Part shown: in pieces, positions 39,113 through 52,035 of the stretch
How positions within the stretch are numbered: the first letter of the stretch is position 1
Layout of the letters: every line of letters begins with the position of its first letter
Source: Hetaerina americana
Taxonomy: Eukaryota > Arthropoda > Insecta > Odonata > Calopterygidae
Direction: 5' to 3'
Length of the DNA: 64,000 bases
Assembly (NCBI GenBank): GCA_022747635.1
Contig: JAKTNV010000007.1
Location: forward strand, 8,565,497 to 8,629,496
Notes under the pieces: model-generated
Databases searched by the model: none
Seen by the model: the letters and a program-made list of their open reading frames with translations, nothing else
What the model was told of the DNA's origin: nothing
Program-made: the position numbers and the translations under genes

Positions 39113-39864
39113 TACGAGGGTCATCCGGAAAGTAGTACCCGTTCGTGCCGCATGAAGTGCTGACGACGCGAGTAGCCGCTGGACGAGGTCAGATAGCTTC
39201 AGTGGCTTGTCTGCCTTCTCTGAGCCAAGTTGCGTGACGCTAGCATTGCCTGTGTTGTTTCTGTGATTGTTTACAATGTTTAAAAAAATTGAGAACGCCG
39301 CCAGTTGTGAAGTGAGGGCAGTGATTAAATTCCTCAATGCAAGAAACGTTCGCCCATGTGATATTCATCGCCAATTAAAGGAGGTGTATGGAGACAATGT
39401 AATGGACGAGTCGTCTGTTCGGCGGTGGTGTCGCAACTTCAACATGGGGAGGGGGAACACACACGACGATGAGCGTTCGGAGAGACCGTCTGTCATTACA
39501 GACCAACTGGTGAGCTCAGTTGACGAATTCGTGAGGAACGATCGGCGCGTCACAATTGATGACATCTGTGAGCATTTTCCCAATGTTTCTCGAACAATTG
39601 TTCATGAAATTGTTAAACACCATCTGCATTATGCAAAAATTTGTGCAAGATGGGTCCCTCGCGTATCTCAATGAGCTGGCGGCGAAGGACTATGCAGCAG
39701 GAATACAGAAACTTGTCACACGTTATGACAAATGCCTTAATTTGCTTGGAGATTATGTTGAGAAGTAGTTTAAAGTATCCTCTTTCAAATAAAATTTTTT
39801 ATGTTTGTTACACTTTTGTGTCTTTATTTCACGAACGGGTACTACTTTCCGGATGACCCTCGTA
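39113..39864 (+). pseudogene. mariner transposon with intact ends, internally deleted
   Basis: The terminal inverted repeats match exactly over about 35 bases (TACGAGGGTCATCCGGAAAG at the left, its complement at the right), with TA at both ends. The transposase starts at ATG 39276. Codons 1-132 cover the N-terminal helix-turn-helix domain (FLNARNVRPCDIHRQLKEVY, SVRRWCRNF) up to CARWVPR and then stop at 39674. The last part (AAGIQKLVTRYDKCLNLLGD) follows in another frame to 39768, so the catalytic D,D34D core is deleted. With such well-kept ends the copy could still be mobilised by a transposase supplied from elsewhere. Confidence 0.88.
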
Positions 39865-40019
39865 CATACACATACACCTACAAATGTACCTGATGTCTTT
39901 GTTTAATTTTTTTCCGACTTGTACATTCAATGTTTTTAATGTTTCTAAAAGGAATTCGGTTTCTTAATCTTTTGATTCCTGATTGCTCGGGGAAAGAATC
40001 AGTATCTGTACCTATCAGT

Positions 40020-40720
40020 ATCTGTAATCTGTATCAGTATCTGTAATCTATCTCCCATATCTCTATCTTTGCGATCCGATCCACCCAAGTTGTGTGGCGC
40101 CATTATAATTCCTTTAGTGTCATCGTTAAACTCGTTTGTTCTTAACCTTTCTAAAAGTCTAAGTTTCGCTTGTTCTCTCCCTACTTCCAGTGGTTCCCAA
40201 CCTAAATCCCTTAAGAGATTTTTCACGCTCGTGTTCTTATCATTACAATTTTTAACGAATCTGGCGGATTTTCTCTGGACTTCATCTAATTCTCTTTGCC
40301 AAATTTTCTCCCAAGGATCCCAAATACTTGCGGCATATTCCAAATGAGGTCTAACTAGAGCTAAACAACACCTCTCTTTAAATTTTTCATTACATTTCCC
40401 CACCACTCATTTAATGAAGCCGAGTTTCTTTAAATCGGATCCGCATATTGTCCTGATAAGAGCTCCCTATGAAAGGCGTGGTGTCAGAACTGCCCTCAAA
40501 TATTTAACTTGATTGGCCATAGTTAGCACTGAACCCTCTGTTTCATAATTTTTGTCCCGTTCGCCACTTCCTTTGTTCCAAAATTTCAAAACTGCGCATT
40601 TGTCTTTATTAAATATTGATTCCCATTCCTTACACTAATCCGAGATTGTGTCCGCGTCTCTAGAGAGTATCTCGCGATCTAATGGGCCCCCTGATTTCCA
40701 TCGTGTCGTCAGCATATAAC
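40020..40720 (-). mobile_element. LINE remnant (CR1-like), reverse transcriptase C-terminus
   Basis: The minus strand encodes FKERCCLALVRPHLEYAASI, WDPWEKIWQREL, DEVQRKSARFVKNCND and KNLLRDLGWEPLEVGREQAK, the typical end of CR1/jockey-type proteins. Upstream, between 40440 and 40720, reads DWCKEWESIFNKDKCAVLKF and related sequence, with stops. It is a different family from LINE A (different C-terminus, no LINE A tail). Confidence 0.7.
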
Positions 40721-40754
40721 CAGAACCAGAGCCAGTTAACCTGAACCTAATTGT

Positions 40755-41740
40755 GCGTCGGTTGTTCTACAAGTCCTCAGGAAAGGATAGCAAAATTTTG
40801 TGCTAGATTTTCTTTATTTTTCGACATAATCTTCTTTTAACTCTATTCACTTTTACCAGTGTTCCTCCAACTTTTTTTAAGACGTAGTCAAAGTAGGATT
40901 TCCTGAGATAAGGAAAATAAGCATCTGTGTTGGCGGAGTTCTCCTCGTTCGACGTGAATCATCTTCCGCCGATAAATATTTTTCAAGTTTGGAGATGGAA
41001 AAAAGGTCACTGTGGGGTCAAATCTGGTGAATTTTGTAATAATTTGAACTTTAATTCCAATTTTTTCTTCATTGGAATTGCGCAGGCACTGTCAACCCGT
41101 GCATTGTCTTGATGAAGTGAATTATTTTTTTATCAATTGAAGACGTTTCTTCTTGATTTCTTCACTCCATAATACTTTACATTCATCTTTAGTTTTTGTT
41201 CAGGTAATCGATGCAGGTGATTCCGCGTACATCCCAAAAAACCATGGCAATCACCTTGACCGATTTCACTATCATCGCCTTCTTCGGAGTCGGATTGCCT
41301 TTTTGAAACCCACGACTTCGACCATTTCTTTGTCTCTGGAGTGTTGCATACATGTATAGTGTGTACATGTTTAGTTCACAGTCCATGCAGAAACTTGTCA
41401 GGATTGCGATGGGAAAGTGCCGAAAAAGTCTCCGAATTGATCGTACGATTGCGTTTATTCTCTACCAAGAGCAAACGCGGCACACATCTTGCCGAGTTTT
41501 TTCTCTCTACACCCAAGTTTCCACGCAATTTTGAAAAAAAAAATGTACGTACGTTGCGATATGCTTGAGGGCTCAACCACGACGCGAACTTTGATTCGTC
41601 GGTCATTCAAAAACGCATCGTGGAATTTATCAATGATTTCGGAGGGAATCACTTACACCTGACGTCCCGAACGATGTTCATCATTTGTAGATCTACGGCC
41701 ACGTTTTGTTCGTTTACCCATTTTGAAAACATCCGACTCG
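40755..41740 (-). pseudogene. mariner transposon remnant, decayed
   Basis: On the minus strand, in order: TKRGRRSTNDEHRSGRQ, IIDKFHDAFLNDRRIKVRVV, RCVPRLLLVENKRNRTINSE, GNPTPKKAMIVKSVKVIAMV, FWDVRGITCIDYL, LHQDNARVDSA, KKLELKFKLLQNSPDLTPQ and YLRKSYFDYVLKKVGG. These follow the mariner transposase plan from the linker to the C-terminus, including the HQDNA and SPDL catalytic blocks. Many stops and frameshifts, and the N-terminal helix-turn-helix is missing. Terminal repeats could not be fixed. Confidence 0.75.
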
Positions 41741-43109
41741 GCTTTCATCTATTTCGGTGTTAAGATTTTTAAATGGGATTGTTTAATCTAAAAAAGTTTT
41801 TACTTCAATCGATAATGATAAAAGAAACCACGTAATGCATACGGCTGAAATTTTAACAGTAGTATGGTGAGAAATGAGGATTGTCATAAGCGAACCTTTT
41901 CCGAAACTACGACCTCGATCTCTTGGATTTTCTAAGGAGTTATCGAACGATCCATGTAGCTTCACGCGACAGGTCAGAACAAGAGCCATCAGTGTGGTAC
42001 CGCAGGGTACGATATGATCCTGCGAGTTCTTGTGAATTACGGTACGAAAGTAGAGTATAAGTTCATGGTTTTCAATCTCAATCTAGCTGCTTTGCTATTT
42101 CCGCACCAACTCACTTTCCCGATTCAAATTGCTTCAGATTTAGTTAATACGTAAACTTTTACCATTATTCTTCGGCCCCCTCCAGCCGCCTCCATGTAAG
42201 CAAGCCAACTCAGCTGTCCTCTCGCTTCCTTCGCCAGTGCCAACGAATTGGCCTCCCCCGAAACAAGAGGGATTTAGTAGAATCCCTCAACCATTCCATT
42301 CGCGAGAATTCTCACAAAGGTGTGCAAGCGATTAACTCTTGCATTGCCCGGAATAACATATAATGAGCGTTTCGCGGATGTTATTAGCTTATGGTTCAAG
42401 TCCATGTGGAAAGATATTTTCCGTAGTAATGGAGGCTCTGAACAATTGGTGGTATTAATTCTGATGTTTGTAAGTGCGGTGGGAAACTATAGCTCAGAAT
42501 TATTTCTACGGTTCCAAAATGCGAAATAAATCTCGTTCCACATTCCTCCATTAAACAACGTCCGCGCATAATGTGTCCTGGGCGGGTTCAAATTTTGATG
42601 AAATGGCGAGCCGCGGCAGATGGTAGGGTGCCTCTCTCCTCCCGCTCCCCAGGAGGAGCGTCTTTCTTTCTTGCTCCCGGCGGGGTCCGAGTGCCGGCTC
42701 AGACTGTCCTAGGTGACCTAATTCGACGGCAAACGGATTGCGTTTGTTCGGAGGAAATGCTATTACACGAGACTCGTATGGAGGGATATACATGTATGCT
42801 CGTACGTAGGGTTACTATCCATCTCTTCCATCACACTCTATTCTCTCATGCACATCCAGCGCTGTAATTTGCCAATTACGCACAGTGCGACCTCCGATCC
42901 CCCTTCAACGTGGTTGGACGACGTGCCACGCCCCTCAATTGTCGCATCAACTGTCACCGAACCCTTCTTCCCCCTCAGATTGTGCCCAAGCGCACCTCCT
43001 CCGCCATGTTTCTTCCAGTGACACTTCCAATGTCTCTCAATTATCTCTTCCCCTCCTCGCAGCCCCTCGGACTACAACTTTGAACTCCTTAAAAGGAGCC
43101 CCATTTCCC
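41741..43109. other. Intergenic, no gene recognised
   Basis: AT-rich to about 42550, then GC-richer. Open frames in 42550-43115 overlap on both strands and give no known protein. Confidence 0.35.
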
Positions 43110-43230
43110 TCCTAGGCGTGTTTTCTCAGACTCTGAAGGTGACAGCCTGGCCGTCGAAACGTCAAACATATCCCTGAGTGCCCTCTCTCAGTCACCCTGG
43201 GTTCAGTTAAGGTTTGAATACATAAATATG
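43110..43230 (+). repeat. Hairpin-headed element copy
   Basis: TCTGAAGGTGACAGCCTGGC, CGTCGAAACGTC and then CTGAGTGCCCTCTC: the same order of parts (stem-loop, GAAACGTC, GAGTGYCC) as at 34334-34400. No TA tract follows; the end is ATACATAAATA. Confidence 0.45.
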
Positions 43231-43237
43231 GCTAGCT

Positions 43238-43512
43238 TTTATGGTAGGCGGCCAACAACTAAGGTTGGAAAAGGAGAGGGGGAGAGAAACCCGGCATCGG
43301 CATTAGCCTACTCTTGTCGAGAGGTGTCAAGGGGTCCGCTGTTTAACGTCCCATCCGACGGACGTGGCACTCATTCAAAGTGCCCTCTACAAAGCACCTC
43401 AAGCAGGGATCAAGATACCACTGAAAAATATTTGTTGTCTCCTGGATTTGAACCCGGGCTCTCTCGGTGGGAATGATGTAAGTTAGCCACCGCACTATCC
43501 CAATCCCCATAA
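43238..43512 (-). repeat. tRNA-derived SINE, family 2
   Basis: The head is at the high end: CCGGGTTCAAATCC reads on the minus strand at about 43446-43459, and the body matches 15080-15420 (reverse complements of TCGGCATTAGCCTACTC and CACTCATTCAAAGTGCCCT). Confidence 0.6.
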
Positions 43513-44654
43513 ATACACATATATGTATATATATGCACATACACATATGTATGTAATTGTAGCTTCAGGATTCTTGATAACATGAAATGTACTCCCAACA
43601 AGTTGTCGCTATTGGTGTATAAGAAACGAAGCCGATTTTCCCTTTTCCTCAACTCGAATGAGCTTTGACGTCATCTAACAGCATCTTCAGCGTCTCCAGT
43701 GTTCCGGGCTTCTTCTAATTCGTGGATGTCTTGAGTGTGACCGATGGCAGGGCGAGTGATGACGGGAACAGAGCATTATGAGCGCGGCTTGGACCTTGGC
43801 GAGCGTAGTATCACTTATCACGGGTGCTTGCTCAAGCATTGCGAGCGTGGGACCTGTTGCCATGCTATCTAGGAGGGAATAGATTTCGCCGGCGAAATCA
43901 CCATCTGTCCCATCCCCGCCCCTCACCATACACACAACCCCCTCCCTCCTTCCCTACCCTTCTCCCCATTCCTCTCTCCGCTCACCCGAGTAGCCCACTT
44001 TAAACAAGACTTCCCCAGCCGACCGTAAAAAGAGAAGCACGCTTGGCAGGAATTTTTCTCCTTCCGTTCGTTTCATTTTTTCCCGTTCGAGAGTTGAATC
44101 CTATGGTATGGGGGAGGGTTAACGTTCACTCAGGGGTAGCAATCAAATACAGCCGTGCACCACTTCCCCCTCCTTCATTCACACGCGAATCCCTACCTTA
44201 GCACCTGCACGCACGCGTGATACGTGTCTCTGTACCTACGTACATGTACATATTGGCGAAAAATTTACACAAAGGTTAATATATGATTTTGCACAGGCAA
44301 AGGCAAAAAAAAGGCACTCACAAATTTGTCTTTTTTTAATATTTCCCCTTCGTTGCGTTTGCAAGTTTTCTGAGCCATGACCGCGCCTTTGACTATGCTT
44401 TTACATGAATACATGCGTATGTATATATATTGTTTTCCATGAGGCACAGCCACCCTCTTCCTGTCTGAAGAAGGTGGTCGTGCCACCGGAAAAATTCGAA
44501 GTTCGTCTGTTTCCTTTTTTATGTGTCTGCTTACACTTGTGTTGGCTAACGCCATTTTACTCCTTCGTTTTATTTACTATTCACATCTGTGAGACTTCGC
44601 TGACGATATGTATATATGTATATGTGTGTATATATGAAAAATACATGCCACGAC
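43513..44654. other. Non-coding; includes a diverged hairpin element
   Basis: At 44461-44640 CTGAAGAA-GGTGG-TCGTG-CCACC-GGAAAAATTC, then TTTCCTTTTTTATGTGTCTG and a TA/TG-rich tract (44608-44636), repeat the hairpin-element layout. 43690-44080 has no recognisable gene. Confidence 0.35.
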
Positions 44655-47600
44655 ACTCGGCCCAATCAGCCGTGTGTCGTGCCCGGCAGCGGGGGAGTCA
44701 AGGCTCCCGCGGTCGTCATCTCACGAGACCCTAGCAAAGGGAGACCGACAGCAGGAGGACAGAAGACGCAGGAGAAGAAGACCAAATTAGTTAGACTAGG
44801 AACTTGGAATGTTAGGACAATGATGAGGATAGGGAAATTGGAGAATGTTAAGCGAGAGATGGGAAGGGGAAATATAGATATTCTAGGTCTATGCGAGGTG
44901 AGATGGAAGGATAGCGGGGATTACCGGAGTGATCAGTATAGAATAATATACGGCGGCGGGGACGAGAGGCAACGAGGGGTTGCCATAGTATTAAATAAAG
45001 AGGTAGGAAGAAGCGTAGTCAACACAGAACAGGTAACAGATAGAATATTTCTAGTAGAGATAAAAGCAGAACCGACGAACTTAGTTATTATTCAGGTATA
45101 CATGCCGCCGAGCAACCATGAGGAAGAAGAGGTCTAGAGGATATACGATCAATTAGAGGACATAATCGCGTGTATTCCTGCAGGGAAACATTTGATAGTG
45201 ATGGGGGATTGGAATGCGACAGTAGGCGAAGGAAGAGATGGTGATGAGGTGGGGGACTACGGTTTAGGCACGAGGAATGACCGCGGGGAGAAAGCAGTTG
45301 AGATCTGCAGGAGACAGGGGTTAGTCATCACCAACACTTGGTATGGACACCGCAAAAGGCGTATTCATACATGGAAAATACCAGGTTACATATATTATGA
45401 TTGGGCACAGATTCAGGAATACTGTGAAACGGGATCGAGGTGGTGCGGTAATTAATGTACGGGCTTTCTCACCGAGAGGGCCCGGGTTCAAATCCTGGAT
45501 AGAGCCAATATTTTTCAGTGGTAACCCATTTTTTGACTTGAAATTGACCAACGTACTTGAAGTGCTTTATGGAGAGCACTTTGAGTATGTAGGAAGCCGG
45601 ATGGGACGTTAACCTGCTGACTTCTTGGCGCCTTTCGGCGAGAGTAGGCGAATGCCGACGTCGGGTTTCTCTCCACGCTTCTTCCTTTCCCATCCATCCC
45701 TAATGGCGCGAAAGACCTTAGCTGTCGGTCGCCTCCAATAAAAACAACTACAATTACTTGGAATAGTGTGATCAATCCGCACAGCTTCCCGGGAGCGGAT
45801 ACGGACTCTGACCGTAATTGAATTGTCATGAAATGTAGCGTCCGTTTCAAAAAGATAATGCAGGGGCGGCGGGTTAGTAAATGGAATGTAGAAGCAATAA
45901 ATGGATTAAAACGGAAGGAGTATCAGCAAGCTGCAGAGAAAATCATGGAGGATGGTAAAGAGGTGAGTACTATCGAAGAAAAATGGGAATATATCAAGAA
46001 AGGGATATCGAAAGCCGCAAAAGACACTATAGGAACCGTCAATGGAAAAAAGACTAGGAAACCATGGATCACGGATGAGATGATCGCAAAGATGGATGAG
46101 CGGAGAAAATGGAAGAATGTAAATACAAAATTAGGCAAAATGAAATAAAAAGAATTGAACAATAAATTGAGGCGGGCAACAAATAAGGCAAAAGAAGCAT
46201 GGTGGAAGACGCAGTGCGATGATATGGAAAGTCTGCAGAGGAAGGGTGAAATCGGTGCGCTGTACAGTAAAGTCAAAGCTTTATCGGGAAGTAAGAAAGG
46301 AAGATCTATGCTAACAGTTAGAGATAAGGCGGGTAAGTTGGTAGCTGACGCAGGAAAGATTCAAGAGAGATGGAAGGAATATAAAGAAGAACCGTATAGT
46401 AAAGAACTTAGACCAACGAGGTTAGACATGGAAAGAAAACATGACGCAGAGGAAGGTAGCTTAGGTCCAGGAATACTCGACGATCAAATAAAAAGGGCAT
46501 TATGGGAGAACAAATCAAATAAAGCCGTGGGGGTGTACAGCGCTCCTGCAGAACTGCTAAAAGATTTAGGAAAATATGGGAGGAAAAGTCTATATGGACT
46601 GATTCGTAGTATCTATGAGGAAGGAATTTGGCCGGAAGACTTTGTGAGGTCATTGTTACTTCCTATTCCGAAAAAATAAAAGGCTACATTATTTGAGGAC
46701 TACAGAACAATAAGTTTGATATCCCACGCAGCTAAAGTCGTTCTAAGGATCATTAACAAAATGATAGAGATTAGGGCAAATGATTACTTAGGGAATGATC
46801 AGATTGGGTTTAGAAAGGGGAGAGGTACGCATTCCAGTAATGAGATCATTAATCGAGAGGAATATAGAAGACAATCAGGATGTATTTGCAAGCATTGCTG
46901 AGTGAATTGGAAATTCAGTGCGACAGATATAGAATGAGAATCAATATTAATGAAAGAAAGGCTATACGATTTTCCAGAAAGAGAAAGGGTAAGCTAAACT
47001 TCAAAACAGGAGGGTAAAAACTAGAGCAGGTAGATCAGTTTACGTATCTCGGAAGTGTTTTGGACCAACACGATCAAAGTAGTAGGGACGTAAGGAGAAG
47101 AATTGCGCTAGGCAAAGAGGCTTTCACAAGGAGGGAGTTAATGACGGGGACTCTGAGTAAGGATGTTAAGAAAAGACTCGTAAAAACTTTGATATGGAGC
47201 GTAGCTATGTACGGTGCGGAAACGTGGTCATTGAAGCAGGAGGATAGACGTAGATTGGAGGCTTTTGAAATGTGGGTGTGGAGAAGAATGGAGAAGGTGA
47301 AATGGACAGAGAAGAAAACAAATGAGGAAGTACTTGGTATGGTAGGTGAAGAGAGGGGTTTGTTGGGAGAAATCATATGGAGGCAGGAAAAATGAATGGT
47401 GTATTGACCGGGAGTGGGATGTTGAAGACTGTAATAGAGGGGAGAATGATCGACAAACGAGGAAAGGGAACAGGATAGGCATGTTGGACGGGATGAAGGG
47501 AGGATGGAAGTACACGGAGATGAAGAGGGACGTGATGAAGAATAGGTTGCTCGATTTTGTGTTTCATTAGGAGTCGCAAAATATTTATTTGGCACTTGTG

Positions 47601-47660
47601 TCCGTCCAAAACCTACCTTAACCGGTAGATTACTTAATGATAAATACATATATAATTAAA
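44655..47660 (+). pseudogene. LINE B (RTE-like non-LTR retrotransposon), longest copy
   Basis: The protein opens with an APE-type endonuclease: LVRLGTWNVRTMMRIGKLEN, LGLCEVRWK (catalytic Glu), VIIQVYMPP, VMGDWNATVGEGRDGDEVGD and ADTDSDRNLIVMK. The linker and early reverse transcriptase domain follow (KRALWENKSNKAVGVYSAPA, LLPIPKK, FEDYRTISLISHAAKVVLRI, GNDQIGFRKGRGT). The palm with the catalytic aspartates is deleted near 46890. The C-terminal part resumes: YLGSVLDQHDQSSRDVRRRI, MYGAETWSLKQEDRRRLEAF. The 3' end is CCGTCCAAAACCTACCTTAA plus an ATAAATAC tail. In-frame stops lie at about 45135, 46146 and 46677, and a SINE interrupts 45428-45759. Not active. The endonuclease resembles the genes often labelled craniofacial development protein 2-like. 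Confidence 0.85.
45428..45759 (+). repeat. tRNA-derived SINE inserted in LINE B
   Basis: Head with B box GGGTTCAAATCC (about 45483-45494) and the family 2 body (GCACTTTGAGTATGTAGG, TTTCTCTCCACGCTTCTTCC). It is flanked by GGAATACTGTGA (45416-45427) and GGAATAGTGTGA (45760-45771), a 12-base target duplication with one difference. Confidence 0.75.
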
Positions 47661-48785
47661 TAACTATTATATATATGAATATAATAATGTATATATTCTC
47701 GCGAATGGGTTTCCAATTGAAGGGACGGTCAATTCCGGCGCTTTGTTGTCGATAGCCAAATCATAATGAATGGTTTCCGTAAATTTAATAGCGAATCGGG
47801 TAATCTATTTTTGCAGTAGACCAAGTCCAATCGGGCCTTTCGATAATGATTCGAAAGTTTGATGACCCTTACGGCCCGAATGTTTAGCATGAATTTTTTC
47901 TTTCTGAATTAAAATCCGGATCTACTGGGAGTGACGAATGCAGTTATGCGCGACCCCCTTCTGGGCAGCTGCCGCCCGCTTGGATCCCTTAGAGTGCCCC
48001 GAAGTTCACGATTCCTTGACCCCTTTGGTGCTCTCGGGTGTTGAGGCGAGGGGGAGACAAGTCCGCGCCTCTCCGACTCACGCAGACTCCGCCTTCGCGT
48101 CCCTCTTCGCTTCTCGCGGCACTTGACTGAACAGGGCGCTGGATATTCTAGGGTCGAAGAATCGAGTCTTTAAATGATACATTAGGAGAAGGTTGAGTTT
48201 TTTGAAAAGCGGTTTAAGAAGACCGATATGTAGACCTGAATCGCCAAACGGATGTACTACGATTCTAGAATAAATAATGGTCCGACAGGGCGGAAGTCGT
48301 AGAGTGAGATGGTCATAAATCAGATCTGGTTGAAGGCCATCGAGCCGCGAGGAATGTTATAAATCTCTGGAGCAATAAGCAAGTATGAAAAGATATTTGT
48401 ACGAATGTCACATGAGACGAAAGAATTATGCAAGGGTCGGGAGGAAATCGTCATCACAAATCAGCGTCCTATGTTAACTTATTACCTGGTTTTTTCTTGT
48501 CGGTCCCTTGCCCCAAAAAAGGAACGGTGTCAAATTCATGTTCACATGAAATGTGCATCCATTTCGACCTTGAAAGCTTCATTTTTCAAAATTTTAAATG
48601 CGTCTTCGAATCTGGGATACCAGATGATCCGGAAGCCCTCCCATAAGGGCGCCTCACTCGGTTGTACTGACCACGACGTCATGATCTGCGGACCCAAGTA
48701 CAACTTATGTCATATTTAATGGATTTGGATTGCCCCAGGGGTCTGATTAGGAGCTTATCAATTGAATTACTTTTTATTATTATTG
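47661..48785. other. Intergenic, no gene recognised
   Basis: Starts TA-rich. A GC-rich patch at 47930-48125 has a short open frame only. Confidence 0.4.
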
Positions 48786-49600
48786 TATAGTAGCCTGCGA
48801 GCCACTGCTAGGGCCTTGCAGTTTGGCAGGGGGTGGCACCATGTGTGGCAAGGGAAACACACCATACTACTTTTGACGCAATATACTTTTTCCCCCTACA
48901 ACGGTCGGTCAATGTTTATTCTGATCCCTTGTCGTCCGTGGGAAAAATTTGAATCATAAATCTATCCGTTCTAAACTTAATCTCTCCAATTTTATTCATA
49001 TGATCCCTCCACCGTAGTACGATGGGAGCTAATAATACATCTTCAAAATCGCTGCTATAGAGACATCCTTCCAACTTATGCAAGAGATTCAATCTGTAAT
49101 TAAACCTTCACCCAATGAACGATTCCCGACCCTAGATCCTTTAATAATTTCGATGCGGTACTCTGTTTATCATAACGACGTTTAACAAAGCTAGCTCCTT
49201 TACGCTGCACGCGATCCAATTTGGCAATCAATCCATCCCATATACTAGCAGCATATTATCTAAATGAGGCCATAGTAGTGAAAGATAATATTTCTCTTTA
49301 ACATTTTGGTAACATATCCCCGATACTATTCTAATAAATCATATTTTTTTTAGGCTTGTCCACATTGTCCTTGTATTCACCCAGGAGAGGTTTTAGGTGA
49401 GGTAACGCCTTAGTATTTAATCTAGTCTAATCTATCTCTTCCGGTGTTTCTGATGCAGTAGGCGTTCGGGAGGGAAATGGTCTTATTCCGAGATGTATAC
49501 GAGTGCGCACTTTTTTAAGTTTAATTTTAATATCCAAGTGTCGCACCAGCGTTGTATAGTATTTAGGTCATCTGTTAAAGCTATTTGAAACGCCATTTAA
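48786..49600 (-). mobile_element. LINE A, 3' part
   Basis: The minus strand covers the LINE A C-terminal region from about LVRPHLEY onward, with stops and frameshifts. The 3' end is at 48786 and carries an extra 30-40 base internal repetition (GGCAGGGGGTGGCACCATG, then TGTGGCAAGGG). Confidence 0.65.
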
Positions 49601-50754
49601 ATTAAGGGACGTATTTAATCGGTAAAGGCATCAATAACGTAGATACCAACAAATCGATATTTTCCCAAACACCATTCTCTACAATACTCTTGCGATTTCT
49701 GTAGTAGCCGGCAAATGGGCCATCGGCATGGCATTAATCCGAAGGATTCGGATAGCAACTCTTTGGCCTGCTCCTCTTGGCCTGCGCATATTCGCCCCTC
49801 TTAGTTTTCCGGGAATTTCCTTCAGCCTCTCCCTCCAAACGCTCTCGTTCCCCCGACCCTCCGCCCCCCCCCACTCCATTCATCATTCTTCATTTGACCT
49901 TCAGCATCACCCTCTAGCAATAAGTGCCCACGATTCGAGGGCTCCTCTTCTTATCTGGTCCAATTCGGCAACGGCCCGTGTCTCTCTCGCATTATGGTCG
50001 ACCACATGTCGGAACCACCGAGCGCCGTTGGTGCCCGCGAGCGTCGTCTACGACCAAGAAAGAACCACTTTCTTCTCTTCCGCCGGGATTCTACCTGCCT
50101 AATTCCCCTAAATCGGCCTGTGTGACTCGTTTTCTTTCTCGGCCTAATCTTTTCCAGTTCATTCCAGGACTTGAATAATGCATTAGGCGAAATTCGAAGA
50201 AGCAAAGTTGCAAATTAACATTCCGGACCGAGCTAATTATATGCGGATCACAATTTTAGGACGGAATTCGGAGAATTGGCAATATTCAATGCAAACCAGT
50301 TGAAAGTTATTTTGATTAGAAAGGTGCGGGATATATTATGGCGAAGGGGTAATGTTTGATTGTTTCGACGGCGTGAGGCATTTTGCACCTTAAACGAAAT
50401 TTCAAGGACAAATAATGAGCGTTACGCAAACGAAGGTCACTCTCGCGTAAGCTGGTGATTGCCATTCTACGTATTTCCTGAAATTCATTGACGTCCTTTG
50501 AAATTTGCCGCCGCAAAATCGGATTCCTTTAATGAATGCATTTAATAGTCGCACAAGAAATTTGCGCTCTGATCATCTTACCTTATCTTGCTACTGCAGG
50601 AGTTTTTTACTCTACGGAAAATACATATATGCGGTTAAATATTATCTGAATATTTCAATGCTTCATTCTAATATACCTAAAACACAAACATGAAGAACTG
50701 TTCTCAATATGTTTGAAAGTATTGTAAACGCAAGGATAATTGTACGTTTAAAAA
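49601..50754. other. Intergenic, no gene recognised
   Basis: 49740-50130 is CT/GC-richer with overlapping open frames that give no known protein. The rest is AT-rich. Confidence 0.35.
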
Positions 50755-51225
50755 TGAAATCATCACCATCAGTATTTCAATCATAAGATTGGTTTACTGC
50801 AGCCCTCTATTCTTCCCTATTTAGTGTTAATTCCCTCACCCTATGATAGGTTCCCTGTTTTACGTCCTTCTTAATTTGCCCTATGTACAAACTAGTCTCA
50901 TGGTCTTTATCGCGGGATCTTTCCTTCAATTTTTCTTTCTATTTTGTTTCTAACTAATCCATTGTGCCTCAAGGTATGTCCAATCCGCCTAGTTCTTCTT
51001 TGCAGTATGTCCTTTGCTATCTGGTCCTTTCCTCTTCTGCTCTTCTATATACTTCATCGTTCCTTCCCTTGTCTCTCCATTTAATCTTCAGCATTCTCCT
51101 CCAGCACCATGTTTCAAATGCTTCTATTCTTTGTTGATCCACTTTTCCAATATTCCATGTCTCCGATCGGTATAGGGCCACACTCCACACGAACGTTTTG
51201 ACGAACTATTTCCTTGTTTGTAAAA
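50755..51225 (-). mobile_element. LINE remnant (RTE-like), C-terminal part
   Basis: The minus strand encodes ETWNIGKVDQQRIEAFETWC, WWRRMLKIKWRDKGRNDEV-type sequence and a broken tail, followed at the low end by a TCATCACCATC microsatellite-like tail. It resembles LINE B (EAFEMWVWRRMEKVKW) but is a separate family. Confidence 0.65.
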
Positions 51226-51829
51226 ATGAAATAATTACATTAAATTATCCTGGTATTACGAAGCACGGAGCCCTATGGAACAAGCTACGTTCTTCATCGG
51301 GAGGTTATTCAATTGGATTAACATCTGATTCATACTCTCGATATAATTGGTTGATATATTAGTATTTGTTTATCTTTTCACCTGTAATTGGTGGCTTATT
51401 TAACCATTCCGCCTCAAGCCGACATGCAATTAGTTCCGCATGACGTCTTATGCTGCAAGTTTAACAACTCACTCGGTGCACACACATGCTGTTGCGACGG
51501 GGCATTTATTTTCGCAGTGGGAAGACCACGTCAACTGGAAGGAAACGGATTGCGATTGGTGGAGACGTTGCCCGCGCCATTCATTCCTCCCGTGCCTTTC
51601 TCAAAGAAAGGCCCCGCATCGGTCGCTGCCCTCCTGGTCACGCGCCATGGCTACGAGGCGAGTCGGCTGTAATGAATGTAATTGGGTCTCTAATGAAATC
51701 GATCGAGAATAAAAAAAACTGATCCTGAAATACGTACGTCTTCAGCGAGTCATTCGGAATGTTTAATTTCTGATTATGATGATAGTGCCACATTAGCATT
51801 TAGGTTTTCATCATTATCAGTACATGTAA
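51226..51829. other. Intergenic, no gene recognised
   Basis: Overlapping plus-strand open frames at 51388-51722 share the same GC-richer patch. No domain is recognised. Confidence 0.35.
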
Positions 51830-52035
51830 CCCTTTAATCTACCGCAACTGTGTGTGGCAGGGGGTGATTATACACCAGACTACTTTTGACCCAAAATACT
51901 TCACACACCCCCTTCACCCTTCATACTACGATCGGACGTCATTCTAATCCCTTGTGGTTAGTAGGAAAAATGAAATCTCAAATCCATCTACTCTACACGT
52001 AATCTCTGTAATTTTAAATTACGTCGAATAGTCAT
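51830..52035 (-). mobile_element. LINE A 3' fragment
   Basis: The terminus ACTGTGTGTGGCAGGGGGTG starts near 51846, then CACCAGACTACTTTTGACCC and the family's GTGGTTAGTAGGAAAAATGA segment. Confidence 0.55.
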
